This document shows, one piece after another, positions 63,879 through 64,000 of a stretch of DNA of 64,000 bases (position 1 is the first letter of the stretch; each line of letters starts with the position of its first letter). The notes beneath the pieces are model-generated. The model searched no databases. It was not told where the DNA came from and saw only the letters and a program-made list of their open reading frames with translations. Made by a program: the position numbers and the translations under genes. Source of the stretch: Clostridiales bacterium (lineage in GTDB: Bacteria; Bacillota; Clostridia; Lachnospirales; Lachnospiraceae); assembly GCA_012839295.1 (NCBI GenBank), contig DUNO01000048.1, positions 347,432 through 411,431 of the forward strand, in the 5' to 3' direction.

Positions 63879-64000
63879 GGGCTTTGCAGCTGATTTATGC
63901 GATTCCAGTGGCAAATGGGCGGGATTTAGGCTGTGAGGTGAATCTGAGGGTAGCTATATCCACCTGGGCTTGCCTTTAACATCCCATAATTGCCAAGTAC

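Overview
The window looks like a chromosomal segment of an anaerobic, plant-polysaccharide-degrading member of the Lachnospiraceae (Clostridia). Pointers are the oxygen-independent NrdD/NrdG ribonucleotide reductase, FeoAB iron uptake with Clostridia-type DUF2325/DUF3793 partners, a Spo0A-type C-terminal domain, strong GGAGG ribosome binding sites with some TTG/GTG starts, and many AraC-, LacI- and YesMN-type regulators beside glycoside hydrolases. This taxonomic call is inference from gene content. No rRNA, tRNA, prophage, intact transposase or CRISPR array was seen.

Layout. 1-932: GH51 arabinofuranosidase cut by the window edge. 1.2-6.5 kb: a feo operon on the minus strand (two feoA, feoB, a Cys-rich FeoB-associated peptide, a Fur-like regulator, DUF3793, DUF2325) divergent from a DtxR-type regulator; both promoters carry the same motif over the -10. 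6.8-9.7 kb: BlaI/BlaR1-like pair. 9.8-13 kb: alpha-xylosidase with an AraC regulator. 13.2-16 kb: nrdDG with an NrdR box. 16-18.3 kb: a decaying island with a DUF3791/DUF3990 cassette (frameshifted) and remnants. 18.3-22.4 kb: Spo0A-like response regulator, GHKL histidine kinase, AraC/GyrI regulator. 22.5-29.6 kb: YczE-like protein, a MacB-like ABC exporter with a divergent TetR regulator, Rpn-family nuclease repeats and a MATE remnant. 29.7-34.3 kb: a secreted two-propeller protein, CsoR and a gutted copper ATPase. 34.4-35.7 kb: a third Rpn copy.

35.8-50.6 kb is a carbohydrate utilisation locus on the minus strand: GH43, solute-binding protein, two permeases, a YesM/YesN two-component system, a 1089-residue glycosyl hydrolase, a DapA-family aldolase and a 2-hydroxyacid dehydrogenase; a TetR regulator is divergent from the GH43 gene. 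50.6-56.5 kb: Gfo/Idh/MocA dehydrogenase, sugar isomerase, UroD-family protein and an unusual LacI regulator fused to a complete ABC-type solute-binding domain. 56.7-63.9 kb: aldo/keto reductase, AraC regulators and a glucuronate pathway (uxaC, uxuA, SDR fructuronate reductase).

The sugar genes fit one theme: release of xylose, arabinose and glucuronate from hemicellulose side chains, uptake by ABC transport, and conversion through isomerases, dehydrogenases and the uronate pathway. The most unusual items are the LacI-binding-protein fusion, a two-hairpin leader element repeated in front of two unrelated genes with compensatory base changes, the three-copy Rpn repeat, and a copper ATPase that keeps its CsoR operators but has lost most of its domains.
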